A DNA stretch of 64,000 nt. Origin: Butyribacter intestini (GTDB lineage: Bacteria; Bacillota; Clostridia; Lachnospirales; Lachnospiraceae). Position 1 is the stretch's first letter. Every line of letters begins with the position of its first letter. The position numbers and the translations under genes were made by a program. Under the pieces are notes generated by a model that had not been told where the DNA came from, ran no database searches, and saw nothing but the letters and a program-made list of their open reading frames with translations. Where the stretch lies: assembly GCA_001414325.1 (NCBI GenBank), contig LLKB01000008.1, positions 3,037 through 67,036 of the forward strand, written 5' to 3'. Positions 29,567 through 38,708 of the stretch are shown here, one piece after another.

Positions 29567-30865
29567 TTATGTAACGCGAATTGTGCATATTGCCTTTTTG
29601 CATACGGTCCTGTCTTTTATTGTAAGTGTTATAATAGCTAATCCCTTGTGGTGTGCTGTTATTTTATGTTTGTTCGTTGAGACAATATTTGTATTACTGC
29701 TTGTCCATATTATCTTGGTTTCGTTTGTTACTTTTATATTTGTTCTATATGCAAGAAATGTATTTTTAGTGCTTTTAAGTGTAATAAATTTAGTATTAAA
29801 TTTTACATATTTATTATTTACATTTTGATTTTTAGTCTTATTTTTATCAGTTGTTTTATGATGTGCAATATTGTTTTTGCTCCTATTTTTATCAGTTATT
29901 TTATGATGTGCAATATTGTTTTTGCTCTTATTTTTATCAGTTGTTTTATGATGTGCAATTTTATTTTTGTTGCTTTTTTTGGCTGCTGCGTTGTTGTTTG
30001 TTTTTCTGCGTGATTTATTGTTTTGGTTATGTATATTATTTTTTTTAGGCTTGCTTTTTTGAACTGTTTTTTTGTATATTGCAGTTATGTTTTTCTTGTT
30101 TTTTGTAGTGCTTTTTTTAGTTGCGTGTGTTTTGGTATCTTCCTTATTTGCAGCTTTTTTTATTATGCGTTTTTTAGTATCTTTTTTATATGTCTTTTTT
30201 TTAGTGCTACTTTTGGTTATGCTTTTTTGTGTGTTGCGTTTGGCAATGCCTTTTTTATCAGCATTATTATTATTATTACTTTTTGGTGTCGTAATATTTT
30301 TGGTATAAATAATTTCTATATTACTTGTTTTTCTGCTGCCTGCCGTTATATAAATACGGGTGGCAGAGGGGGCTTTTGCTAATAATTTTTTTATATCTAT
30401 ATAGAAATAATTTTGATGTCTTATAATATTGGTGTTTATTTCGTTGTTTGCATCATCAAAAAATTGTATTTCATTGGTGGTTAATTTACCTGATACACAT
30501 TTTATACAAAATAGATTTGTGGCAGCAGGGTTGTTGATATAATAGTAATTTACTGAATTGTTTTTTATGGTATCTTTATATAATATATTTTGCTTTAGCT
30601 GTGCCGAATTTGTAAGCATATAGTGGGTTTCAGATAATGTAAGTGTTTGTTTTACGGCATCAGAACTAAACACCGTTGATATATTTGTGTTGTCAGTTTT
30701 TGTATGACAGAATGTTTGTATAGGTGGTGTTATTATAAAAAATGTGATTAACATTGTGATAAAGACGGCGGATAAATTTGCTGCCGTTTTTATATGATAT
30801 TTTTTTGAACTTTTTATGTTACAAAAAAATAATATAAATGATAATTTTGAATGTGTGTGGTACAT
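29567..30865 (-). CDS. secreted lysine-rich repeat protein with C-terminal BIG_2 domain
   Basis: Function unknown. The 432-residue protein has a basic N-terminus and a hydrophobic export segment near residues 28-53 (ANLSAVFITMLITFFIITPP). A folded region of about 130 residues follows, then about 170 residues very rich in Lys, Asn and Thr. That part includes three 15-residue tandem repeats (KNNIAHHKTTDKNKS; DNA 29841-29975, 45-bp period). A BIG_2-like C-terminal domain ends the protein (KIIWTSSNTNIVSTNKHKIT). The polycationic stretch could bind teichoic acid or other anionic wall polymers (inference). The ATG at 30865 is preceded by GGAAAGGAAAGCT. It is the first gene of the kinase operon, with 29 bp to the kinase start. 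Confidence 0.82.
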   Translation of the reverse strand: MYHTHSKLSFILFFCNIKSSKKYHIKTAANLSAVFITMLITFFIITPPIQTFCHTKTDNTNISTVFSSDAVKQTLTLSETHYMLTNSAQLKQNILYKDTIKNNSVNYYYINNPAATNLFCIKCVSGKLTTNEIQFFDDANNEINTNIIRHQNYFYIDIKKLLAKAPSATRIYITAGSRKTSNIEIIYTKNITTPKSNNNNNADKKGIAKRNTQKSITKSSTKKKTYKKDTKKRIIKKAANKEDTKTHATKKSTTKNKKNITAIYKKTVQKSKPKKNNIHNQNNKSRRKTNNNAAAKKSNKNKIAHHKTTDKNKSKNNIAHHKITDKNRSKNNIAHHKTTDKNKTKNQNVNNKYVKFNTKFITLKSTKNTFLAYRTNIKVTNETKIIWTSSNTNIVSTNKHKITAHHKGLAIITLTIKDRTVCKKAICTIRVT

Positions 30866-31040
30866 AGCTTTCCTTTCCACACATCATCTAATAAAAATAA
30901 GATGGTCATATTCTATTATATATAGTAAGAGTTTTCCAGCTTAAAATCATACAAAAAAAATATTTTTTTTTGTGAAATGTTCACAAAAAATTATTATGAG
31001 GAACATATATTCGTGGAACGACACTCTGAAAAAGCAAAGT

Positions 31041-31077
31041 AAAAAGCCGGTTTGAATTTCCAAATCGGCTTTTTTTT
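31041..31077 (-). terminator. bidirectional rho-independent terminator
   Basis: AAAAAGCCGGTTTG/CAAATCGGCTTTTT (14 bp with one mismatch) around a short AATTTC loop, with T or A runs on both sides, lies 10 bp past the end of the 31087-33597 gene. It ends that minus-strand transcript before the kinase operon. Confidence 0.85.
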
Positions 31078-31086
31078 ATTTGTTTT

Positions 31087-33597
31087 TTACATATAACTTG
31101 CAAATCTATATCCAGCATCCTTAAATGTATGCTCAGCAGAAGTTAGTGAAGTAGTATTCTTTTTGTGTGTTACAGGGTCTAACCATGTAACAGTCGATGT
31201 TGTGTAACCTGTTATGACAACTGCGTGTGAGTCGCTTAGCATACCAATCACAGGTTTACCGCTGCTTACAAAATACAATACTTCGTCAAGGGTACAGCCG
31301 GTAAGATCAGCAGGTTGTTTTATATGTGTTTTTAGCATTGACATTATCGAACTGCCTTTTAATGAACTTTCGTCTGTTTCTGACTGGGCTGCCTGCAACA
31401 GCATAAGAACTGCTGCTTTTTTGCTGTCTGCGGTGTCAGGATATGACATACCGGATACTTCTTTTGATATGAACTTTCCACCTCTTTCCCAGACAACATG
31501 GGACCTGTTATCCATTACGACCCCCATCTGCTCATCAGCCTTTTGAATTGCTTTTGCAGGGGTTGTAAAGCTTGCTGTAACTTCTCCGTAGGCATATATA
31601 TAATATTTAAATGAGCTGCTGCTCTCGTCAGCGAGATGAAGAGTGGTGTTTTCTGTCACCATTACATGTTTTGCCTTTTGTATTTCAGGTGTTTTTTTCA
31701 TTTTGTAACCTGACGGCAGGCATATATATTTTTCGGCGAGTGACTGTTTTGTAATTCTTGATGCAACATGAACAGTCTTTTTTGTCGCTTTTTTCTGGTT
31801 CAATATACTATCAGGATTTGTCGGTTTAAAACCGTTGCCTGTTTTTCTGACTCTTTTTAAGGTTATTACATTATTCTCAACGGTTGCCGAAATAACATAA
31901 ATATTTTTGTTTTTATATTCACGCATGATATTTCCGTTGCAATCGGAAATGACGAGTTTGTATGCAGGTTGTGTGGTTTCTCCGTTTGAGCCTTCATAAA
32001 TGTCTTTATTTTTGACAAAGCCGTAAACCACATTTGCATCAATAGTTCCGAGGACTACGATACTTTGATTTTCCGGTGCGGTTACTTCAAGTTTATTTGC
32101 CGTATCAAGATTTAATATTGTAATCTTTTGCGAGTAATCCGACTTTGACGCATTAGACCAGACAAAGCATTTTGCATCTTCCATCATTGAAAAATTATCT
32201 TTTGCTATATTTTTGGTAAGCAGTTCGTATTTTTTTGATGAAATGTTATATGCATACATGACATTGTTCATTGAGAAGTAGAAAATATTTTGTTTATTAA
32301 CATAGCAATATTTTCCAAAATCCTCTTTTAACTGCTGATATGTTGTCTCAAGCGGAATATATACACGCTCTGTAATAAGATTTTTGGCAGGGTCGTAATT
32401 GTAAAGTATTACAGCAACACGCCCCTCATAATCACCGCAGTTCATATAACCATAGACAACAAAATTGATTGTATTATTGTCATCAAAATTAAGGATTTTT
32501 ATATTGTGCTGGTCATAGGTGTCTCTTAAGTAATCAGTTTTTTTCTGTGCAAAAGAAAATACTTCGTGGAGATTGTCTTTATCCATGTCGTAGTACCAGA
32601 GTGAACCATTGCGGACAAATGCAAGCTCATTTGCCCTATCGTTTAAAGTCAACTGAAAGTTGCTTTCATTGGATACACCTATTTTAAACTGGCTTTTTCT
32701 GACGGAAGTAAGTTTTGGATTAAAGACTGCTTCCATCGTACGCCTGAAATTTAACAGATAAAGTCTGCTGCCAGAATAGCGTACACGATAAAATTCTTTT
32801 ACAAGAAAAGTTTCGCTGCCGGATGAAGTTTTAGCCCTTACATAATAAACATATTGTATTGCGGCTGTCTCAACATTTACCTCCTTTATTGTAGGAATTG
32901 TCTCGGAGAGAAGTTTTGGCTTTAATTTGCCCCATGTAACGAGCTCAGGAGAGGAATTAATCCCTACATTGGCATACGATTTGTTTGTTGATGTATTGCT
33001 TTCAAGGTATTTTGCGTATTTAAAGGATTTGCCGGGATTAAATGTCGCATTATGAAAGCCTGTAACAAATTCGAGTTTCTGTTTAAGGAAGAAATCAGTA
33101 TCGTAATATTTTATTCGTGTATAGTAATGGATTTTTTTGCTTAAATTGGTCGTAAGTACAATATCCATTCCATATTCGGTACTTGTATCAATACTTTCCG
33201 ACAACTTTATTTTAAGCGTTTTAAGTCCTTTTTTATTATCAAAAGCAGTAAGAGTGTCTGACTCGATTACTTTATTGTTTGTAATATCTTTGAGATTGAA
33301 AGTAAGTTTTTTTACTTTTGTCTGATTTTCTTTAAATTTAACAATAAATGATTTGTCAGCTTCAAGAGGTGTAATACATTCTCTTACATTGGAACTGTTT
33401 AATTCGCTGCTGTAACCGTGCAAAGTGTTTACGGTATATCCATTGCCTATTTCAAGGTACATTATTGGAAATGTTGCTGTCTGAAGCGTTGTGGCACTTG
33501 ATGTGCCCGCTGAAGCCTCCGGTATCATTTTTCTAAATAAAAAAATTGAAAGACCAAATATTAAAAATAATGCAAAAAATTTATATATATGTTTCAA
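31087..33597 (-). CDS. large secreted protein with C-terminal C39-like domain (catalytic cysteine not seen)
   Basis: The 836-residue protein has an N-terminal signal or anchor helix (FFALFLIFGLSIFLF). A long central part follows with regularly spaced beta-rich segments (YDMDKDNLHEVFSF, KNIFYFSMNNVMYAYNISSK) resembling propeller blades. The end resembles Peptidase_C39_2 domains: CTLDEVLYFVSSGKPVIGML, SDSHAVVITGYTTSTVTWLD and a final AGYRFASYM. The His and Asp regions are present. The helix that normally starts with the catalytic cysteine reads SKKAAVLMLLQAAQ, with no Cys, so it may be a non-catalytic fold. The start is a TTG seven bases after AGGAGG. It is monocistronic with its own terminator. 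Confidence 0.8.
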   Translation of the reverse strand: MKHIYKFFALFLIFGLSIFLFRKMIPEASAGTSSATTLQTATFPIMYLEIGNGYTVNTLHGYSSELNSSNVRECITPLEADKSFIVKFKENQTKVKKLTFNLKDITNNKVIESDTLTAFDNKKGLKTLKIKLSESIDTSTEYGMDIVLTTNLSKKIHYYTRIKYYDTDFFLKQKLEFVTGFHNATFNPGKSFKYAKYLESNTSTNKSYANVGINSSPELVTWGKLKPKLLSETIPTIKEVNVETAAIQYVYYVRAKTSSGSETFLVKEFYRVRYSGSRLYLLNFRRTMEAVFNPKLTSVRKSQFKIGVSNESNFQLTLNDRANELAFVRNGSLWYYDMDKDNLHEVFSFAQKKTDYLRDTYDQHNIKILNFDDNNTINFVVYGYMNCGDYEGRVAVILYNYDPAKNLITERVYIPLETTYQQLKEDFGKYCYVNKQNIFYFSMNNVMYAYNISSKKYELLTKNIAKDNFSMMEDAKCFVWSNASKSDYSQKITILNLDTANKLEVTAPENQSIVVLGTIDANVVYGFVKNKDIYEGSNGETTQPAYKLVISDCNGNIMREYKNKNIYVISATVENNVITLKRVRKTGNGFKPTNPDSILNQKKATKKTVHVASRITKQSLAEKYICLPSGYKMKKTPEIQKAKHVMVTENTTLHLADESSSSFKYYIYAYGEVTASFTTPAKAIQKADEQMGVVMDNRSHVVWERGGKFISKEVSGMSYPDTADSKKAAVLMLLQAAQSETDESSLKGSSIMSMLKTHIKQPADLTGCTLDEVLYFVSSGKPVIGMLSDSHAVVITGYTTSTVTWLDPVTHKKNTTSLTSAEHTFKDAGYRFASYM

Positions 33598-33897
33598 AAT
33601 ATACCTCCTGATTTTTATTATTTATATGAGTAAGCAGCGAAACGAATTGTTAATATCCATGGCACTTACTGTGTGAATAGTAATTTTATTTATATTTTTT
33701 TTTGTGAAACTGCTTAATATAAAAAAAGAAAGTAAGCTGTTCCGTACAATAAATTAGTATAGTGTTTTTTGAGCAAAAAGGCAATGAACTTAATGAAAAC
33801 TTAAGCATATAATATGTTAAAAAATGTTTTTTATGTTATGGTGTGATAATAATTTTCATATTATATGTAAAAAATGCCAGCGGAAATGAGGTTTATT

Positions 33898-34314
33898 GTG
33901 AAAGAAAACATAATAAGAGGGATGTATGATAATGGAAATCTGATGATATATGCAGCAGCAGACGGTGTGAAAGATAATAAAAATTCCTATGTTTGTTCGG
34001 AGTGTGTTTCGGAAAAAGGCGAAAAAAAGTATGACTATCTTATGCCTGTCAATCTTAGAATAATACTTATGTATGTCAATAATGAATGTGATAAATATGA
34101 GTATGATGGAAGCCCAATGTTTGATGAGCTGCCTGATAAGAGATTTATTGACGGAATTGTTGAAAGAGTTTTAAAAGATTATAAGAATAATGAGAAAGAT
34201 AACATAAATTTTGTGGATAAAAACCCTGATTTGTTAATCTATGCACTTTTGTCAGGCGTGATTGTTTATAGAAAAAACAGACACGCCTGCATATCAAATA
34301 ATAAATTATTTTAA
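33898..34314 (+). CDS. hypothetical protein
   Basis: I do not recognise this 138-residue protein. It is hydrophilic and acidic, with no signal peptide or transmembrane helix. It contains two close cysteines (YVCSECVSEKGEKKYD) and a hydrophobic helix near the end (DLLIYALLSGVIVY). The GTG at 33898 is preceded by GAGG six bases upstream (ATGAGGTTTATTGTG); the frame could also open at the ATG at 33874, which lacks a ribosome binding site. It is the only plus-strand gene in the surrounding minus-strand block and overlaps the end of rsmI tail-to-tail by 9 bp. Confidence 0.6.
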   Translation: MKENIIRGMYDNGNLMIYAAADGVKDNKNSYVCSECVSEKGEKKYDYLMPVNLRIILMYVNNECDKYEYDGSPMFDELPDKRFIDGIVERVLKDYKNNEKDNINFVDKNPDLLIYALLSGVIVYRKNRHACISNNKLF

Positions 34315-35157
34315 GAGGGTATTATATACTTCTCTTTTTGGGATGCCTCTGTCGAGTGCGACCTGTTTCATGGATGATTTTTTATCCATTCCCTGTGAAA
34401 GATAAATATCCATATGTTCCTGTATGGTGATTTTTTCCCATTCCTGTATCGACTGTTTTTCCAGTTCTTTATGGGAGATACCTTCGATAACCATGACATA
34501 TTCGCCTTTTGGCGGAGTCTGCCCGTAATATTCGATTGCCTGACTTAAGGTCATTTGCTGTACAGTTTCGTGCAATTTTGTGAGTTCTTTACAAAATGTT
34601 ATCTTGCGGTCACCAAGATATGAGTAAAGTTCTGAAAGTGTTGCTTTCAAATGGTGCGGTGCTTCATATATTATAATGGTGCGTGTTTCTTTTTTTAAGG
34701 AGTCGAGTATTGCACGGCGTTCTTTTTTGTCAACAGGAAGAAATGCTTCAAAACAGAATCGCCTTGTTGAGAGACCGGAAAGTGTGAGAGCAGTAACGCA
34801 GGCACAGGCTCCGGGTAAGGAAGTGACTGTTAAGCCGGCTTCATATGCCTGTTTGACGAGTTCTTCTCCGGGGTCGGATATACCCGGTGTTCCGGCATCT
34901 GTAACGAGTGCAATATCTGTTCCGTTTGTTATTTTTTCGACAAGATATTTTGCTTTTTCAATTTTATTGTATTCGTGGTAACTTGTCATTGGAGTTTTTA
35001 TCTCAAAATGATTTAACAGTTTTATCGTATTTCTTGTGTCTTCGGCGGCAATAAGGTCTACTTTTTTTAGTGTTTTAAGAACTCTGAATGTTATGTCTTC
35101 AAGATTGCCTATAGGTGTTGCACAGAGATAAAGTGTGCCGGGAGTGGTGGTATTCAT
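34306..35157 (-). CDS. rsmI: 16S rRNA (cytidine-1402-2'-O)-methyltransferase RsmI
   Basis: RsmI methylates the ribose of C1402 in the 16S decoding centre. The 283-residue protein opens GTLYLCATPIGNLEDITFR, with LIAAEDTRNTIKLLNHF, the SAM-pocket signature ALVTDAGTPGISDPGEELV, SLPGACACVTALTLSGL and YEAPHHLKATLSEL: the tetrapyrrole-methylase fold. The ATG at 35157 (MNTTTPG) follows AAAGGA. The longer frame from 35205 would overlap trmN6 by 26 bp and lacks a ribosome binding site. It ends the tmk-yaaR-holB-ricT-trmN6-rsmI cluster. Confidence 0.95.
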   Translation of the reverse strand: MNTTTPGTLYLCATPIGNLEDITFRVLKTLKKVDLIAAEDTRNTIKLLNHFEIKTPMTSYHEYNKIEKAKYLVEKITNGTDIALVTDAGTPGISDPGEELVKQAYEAGLTVTSLPGACACVTALTLSGLSTRRFCFEAFLPVDKKERRAILDSLKKETRTIIIYEAPHHLKATLSELYSYLGDRKITFCKELTKLHETVQQMTLSQAIEYYGQTPPKGEYVMVIEGISHKELEKQSIQEWEKITIQEHMDIYLSQGMDKKSSMKQVALDRGIPKREVYNTLLK

Positions 35158-35179
35158 ATCAGTTTTCCTTTCATTTGAT

Positions 35180-35944
35180 TTAAGGTGTATGCTGCTGCAA
35201 ACCATATATCTCTAATAATTGTTCAGTGTATTTTCCAGGTGTTTCATAAACTATTATCGGAGGTTCAAATTTGACAAAAGGTTTTCCGTTTTTTACAGCT
35301 TCGATAAGCAGCATATTAGGCTCTTTTGATACAAAAGGATGAACCATGCAGATGCGTTTTGTTTCAAGCTTATATTTAGCTAATGTACAAATTATCTCGG
35401 TCATTCTGAACGGGCGGTGTACCATATAGAAACGCCCCTGTGTCTTTAAAAGTTTTGAGCTTTCTCTTGCAATGTCATCGAGATTGCATAATATTTCATG
35501 TCGTGCTATTGCTTTTGGAATATCCGGATTTTTAATGCCGTGATTGTCATTCATATATGGGGGATTTGTTGTGACAGCATCAAAAACAGCCGCACCGAAA
35601 TTTAGTGAAGCTGTTTTAATATCGCCATGAATAATATCTATTTTTTCGTCAAGACCGTTTAAGTTTACACTTCTTTTTGCCATATCAACGCTTTCATCCT
35701 GAATTTCAAGAGCACTGATATGTGCCGGCTCAGCTTTTGCGGATAGGAGTATCGGAATGATACCTGTACCGGTACCTAAATCAAGAACTTTGTCTTTCTT
35801 TCGTATGGTTTTGGCACAAAATGATGACAGCAGAACCGCATCCATGCCAAAGCAGAATTTTTCGGGATTCTGTATTATGTGTAAACCGTTTAGCTGGAGA
35901 TCATCAAGGCGTTCTCCGTTCTTTAAATAATTTTCTTTTTCCAT
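35180..35944 (-). CDS. tRNA1(Val) (adenine-37-N6)-methyltransferase (TrmN6/YfiC type)
   Basis: This Rossmann-fold SAM-dependent methyltransferase probably modifies A37 of valine tRNA; its Bacillus counterpart is YabB. The 254-residue protein has GERLDDLQLNGLHIIQ, KFCFGMDAVLLSSF, the SAM motif VLDLGTGTGIIPILLSAK, LEIQDESVDMAKRSVNLN and the catalytic TTNPPYM, typical of amino-group methylation. The start at 35944 lies after GAGGGTTAAT; the ATG at 35956 overlaps that site. It lies 20 bp after ricT and 22 bp before rsmI. Confidence 0.9.
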   Translation of the reverse strand: MEKENYLKNGERLDDLQLNGLHIIQNPEKFCFGMDAVLLSSFCAKTIRKKDKVLDLGTGTGIIPILLSAKAEPAHISALEIQDESVDMAKRSVNLNGLDEKIDIIHGDIKTASLNFGAAVFDAVTTNPPYMNDNHGIKNPDIPKAIARHEILCNLDDIARESSKLLKTQGRFYMVHRPFRMTEIICTLAKYKLETKRICMVHPFVSKEPNMLLIEAVKNGKPFVKFEPPIIVYETPGKYTEQLLEIYGLQQHTP

Positions 35945-35964
35945 ATTAACCCTCATTGTATTTC

Positions 35965-37158
35965 TTATTCAGGTTTAATGTTGTTGTAGCCATTACCATA
36001 ACCGCCGTTTCCGCCGGATGATTTGTGATAATTTTTGCGTGGCTGATTATTGTTATTATTGTTGTTGTGACGATAGTTATTGTTATCACGCTCACGGTTA
36101 TAGTGTTTACCTTTTTTTCCTGAAAAATTTTCAGCCGGTTTATTTTTTGTATCCGGATATTTAGGGCGTTTATTGAAATTCTTTTTCTGGTAGTGATTGT
36201 TTTTGTACTTTTTATTCTGTTCTTCTTCTTCGGTCATATCTTCAATATCGCCTTTTTCCATCTGCTCAAGTTCTTTTAAGGCATTTTCGTCTAATTCCTC
36301 ATCGGGTAAAGCTTGTCCCGGCGATACGGAAGTTCTTGAAGCTGATTTCTCAAATTTAAGGTCGTCAACATGATATTCACGGACTTCTTTTTCGTCATTG
36401 TCTTTTGTGATAATTACTTTTACAAGCTGTTTTAATACACTTACGCTCTGCACAATACCGTTGTAACCGTCTATGGTTTTTACATCTTCATTTATGTGAG
36501 GGAGTTTTGCATTGAGATATTCGTAGGCTTCTTCCTCGTTTTTCAGACAACACATAAGTCTTCCGCATACACCTGATATTTTGCTTGGATTAAGCGAAAG
36601 ATTTTGTTCCTTTGCCATTTTGATAGACACAGGGGCGAAATCTGAAAGATATGTGTGGCAGCAGAGTGGTCTTCCGCATATACCTATGCCACCTATAAGT
36701 TTTGTCTCATCACGAACACCAATCTGACGAAGTTCTATTCTTGTTCTGAAAATAGAAGCAAGGTCTTTTACAAGTTCTCTGAAATCTATTCTGCCATCTG
36801 CCGTAAAGTAAAATAGAAGCTTGTTTTTATCAAAGGTGTATTCACAGTCGATAAGTTTCATCTGAAGTTCATGCTTTGCTATTTTTTCAAGGCATATTTT
36901 ATATGCTTCTTTTTCTTTTTCTTCGTTCTCAGCGTGTATTTCATAATCACTCTCTGTTGCTATTCTGATAACATCTTTTAATGGCTGGACAACTTTGTCA
37001 TCAGTGACTTCTTTTTGACCGAGAACAACAAGTCCGTATTCTATTCCTCGTGCCGTTTCAACTATGACATGATCGCCTTTTTTTATATCAAGTCCGTTTG
37101 GGGCAAAATAGTACACTTTGCCGGATTTACGGAACCTTACTCCAATAATTAAAATCAT
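35965..37158 (-). CDS. ricT: PSP1 family protein RicT (YaaT)
   Basis: RicT is a subunit of the RicA-RicF-RicT (Y) complex, which carries [4Fe-4S] clusters and steers RNase Y cleavage in Bacillus. The 397-residue protein shows GVRFRKSGKVYYFAPNG, IETARGIEYG-like VIVETARGIEYG, and the cysteine-rich core GICGRPLCCHTYLSDF then SGVCGRLMCCLKNEEEAY. The last 130 residues are not part of the conserved fold: an acidic stretch, then a Lys/Asn/Gly-rich disordered tail with a long Asn run. The ATG at 37158 follows GGAGGAAAAA; the frame's earlier ATG lies in the ribosome binding site. It follows holB by 18 bp. Confidence 0.93.
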   Translation of the reverse strand: MILIIGVRFRKSGKVYYFAPNGLDIKKGDHVIVETARGIEYGLVVLGQKEVTDDKVVQPLKDVIRIATESDYEIHAENEEKEKEAYKICLEKIAKHELQMKLIDCEYTFDKNKLLFYFTADGRIDFRELVKDLASIFRTRIELRQIGVRDETKLIGGIGICGRPLCCHTYLSDFAPVSIKMAKEQNLSLNPSKISGVCGRLMCCLKNEEEAYEYLNAKLPHINEDVKTIDGYNGIVQSVSVLKQLVKVIITKDNDEKEVREYHVDDLKFEKSASRTSVSPGQALPDEELDENALKELEQMEKGDIEDMTEEEEQNKKYKNNHYQKKNFNKRPKYPDTKNKPAENFSGKKGKHYNRERDNNNYRHNNNNNNNQPRKNYHKSSGGNGGYGNGYNNIKPE

Positions 37159-37176
37159 TTTTTCCTCCATATACAA

Positions 37177-38166
37177 TTAATCTTTCATTGCAAGAATCAT
37201 TAATTCTATTGTCACATCAAAGTTTACATTTGCTTTGAGACGAACTTTTGCCTTGTCAATGGCAGCAATAATGTTTTCAATATTTTCATAATCGCGTTTT
37301 GTTGCCTGCTCGGAAATGGCAGAATATTCATCGCTGTATAATAAAAGATTTGCATCTTTTGTAACTTTAAACATAAGTACATCGCGATACCATAAAAGCA
37401 TAAGGTCAAGATAATCATTTATATCATTTTTGTGCGTTGAAAATTCTTTAATTGTATCTATTATTGAAGCAATATCCATTGAGTCGAGATTTTTAAGTAA
37501 TTTTAATACCTGATTTTTCATCTCTATAAAATCACTTGAACTTGCAAAACGGATTGCTTTTCCTATATTTCCCTGACAATAATTTGCTGCTATCTGTGCC
37601 TGTTCGGGTTCTAATTGAAATTTATTTTCAAGGTAGGTGCATATTTTGTCTTTTTCTACAGGATTCATCGTGAGAGTGACACAACGCGATCTTATTGTTG
37701 GTAAAAGACTGTCGCAATTTTCCGTGAGCAATATAATAATTGCATACACGGGTGGTTCTTCTATTGTTTTTAAAAGTGCGTTCTGTGCCTGCTCAGTCAT
37801 TTTATTTGCATCAGGTATAATGTAAATCTTATATTCGCTGCTGTATGGTTTAATGGAAATATCGTTGTTGAGCTGCTCTCGAATATCATTTACACTTATG
37901 CTGGTCTTGTCATGAGTGATATATTTAATATCAGGGTGATTGTGCGATTCAGCCTGTTTGCATGATGTGCACACTCCGCAGGCATCAGTATCGTCTGTTT
38001 TTGACTGGCACTGAATTGTCTTTGCGAGTGCAGAAGCAATAGTCTGCCGTCCTGAACCGTATTCTCCGTTGATTATATATGCGTGTGACAGATTGCCTGT
38101 TTTGATAGCTGTCTGCAAATGTTTTTTTATACTTTCCTGGCCAATAATGTCTTTAAAGTTTGCCAT
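37177..38166 (-). CDS. holB: DNA polymerase III subunit delta' (HolB)
   Basis: HolB is part of the clamp loader that opens the DnaN ring. The 329-residue protein starts FKDIIGQESIKKHLQTAI and has SHAYIINGEYGSGRQT, where the Walker A lysine is arginine, in keeping with the non-ATP-binding role of delta'. Zinc-module cysteines follow (CQSK...CGVCTSC), then ANKMTEQAQNALLKTIEEPP and TIRSRC (SRC arginine-finger motif). The C-terminal helical collar domain follows. The gene lies between yaaR (14 bp away) and ricT, as in Bacillus. Confidence 0.94.
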   Translation of the reverse strand: MANFKDIIGQESIKKHLQTAIKTGNLSHAYIINGEYGSGRQTIASALAKTIQCQSKTDDTDACGVCTSCKQAESHNHPDIKYITHDKTSISVNDIREQLNNDISIKPYSSEYKIYIIPDANKMTEQAQNALLKTIEEPPVYAIIILLTENCDSLLPTIRSRCVTLTMNPVEKDKICTYLENKFQLEPEQAQIAANYCQGNIGKAIRFASSSDFIEMKNQVLKLLKNLDSMDIASIIDTIKEFSTHKNDINDYLDLMLLWYRDVLMFKVTKDANLLLYSDEYSAISEQATKRDYENIENIIAAIDKAKVRLKANVNFDVTIELMILAMKD

Positions 38167-38180
38167 AACTAAACCTCCAA

Positions 38181-38621
38181 TTATGTGATAATATCAAGTA
38201 TCAGACCTCGAATCTCATCAATTTTTCCAAGTATCGCCAAGTGGTCTTTTTCTTCTTTGAGAAGTTCTGCGGCCAGTTCGTCTAAGGTCTGATTTATCTG
38301 CTTTACAATACCATATACACGGTGGCGGCCTTTTTTGTCGAGAAAATTTTCGCGGCTGAATTCATGTGTATGTGAGGCTATCTCGTTCATAAATTCTTTG
38401 ATGAGCCTGCGGTAGTTTTTCATATCTCTTATGTCCATGCGTTTGCCGAGTTTGTCACCCTGCTGGGTTATCTCCTCCATCATGGTAAAAAGGGTAGCCT
38501 GAAGTTCCTGCTCTTCTATGGTACTAAGCAGAGTAAAGCGAAAGGAACCATCTGATTCGTTTGTTTTTGCAGCCTGTTCAATTTGCTGTAACTGCTGCAT
38601 AGGTGTTATTTTAAGATCCAA
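38181..38621 (-). CDS. yaaR: YaaR (DUF327) family protein
   Basis: The 146-residue, all-helical protein matches the YaaR family by its order between tmk and holB and by its pattern: DLKITPMQQLQQIEQA, FTLLSTIEEQELQATLF, EITQQGDKLGKRMDIRDMK, YRRLIKEFMNEI and DKKGRHRVYGIVKQINQ. Its molecular role is not established. The start is most likely the TTG at 38621, seven bases after GGAGG; the ATG opening the longer frame sits upstream of that site. Confidence 0.88.
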   Translation of the reverse strand: MDLKITPMQQLQQIEQAAKTNESDGSFRFTLLSTIEEQELQATLFTMMEEITQQGDKLGKRMDIRDMKNYRRLIKEFMNEIASHTHEFSRENFLDKKGRHRVYGIVKQINQTLDELAAELLKEEKDHLAILGKIDEIRGLILDIIT

Positions 38622-38708
38622 ACAGGTGCCTCCTTTCATTTTTATGTATATTATTGTACCACAAATTTATATGAGGTAGCAATCTTTGGAAGATATATAA
38701 GTATTTTC

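Noticed and set aside
29841..29975. Regular 45-bp repeats that look like a small CRISPR array
   Set aside because: There are no unique spacers; the repeats are contiguous, in frame, and code for a protein linker. No cas gene is present in the window.
29583..30382. Several plus-strand frames rich in Phe, Cys and Val opposite the Lys-rich protein gene
   Set aside because: They are the complement of AAA/AAT-rich codons; low complexity, no ribosome binding sites, and the minus-strand gene is supported by a signal segment and a BIG_2 domain.
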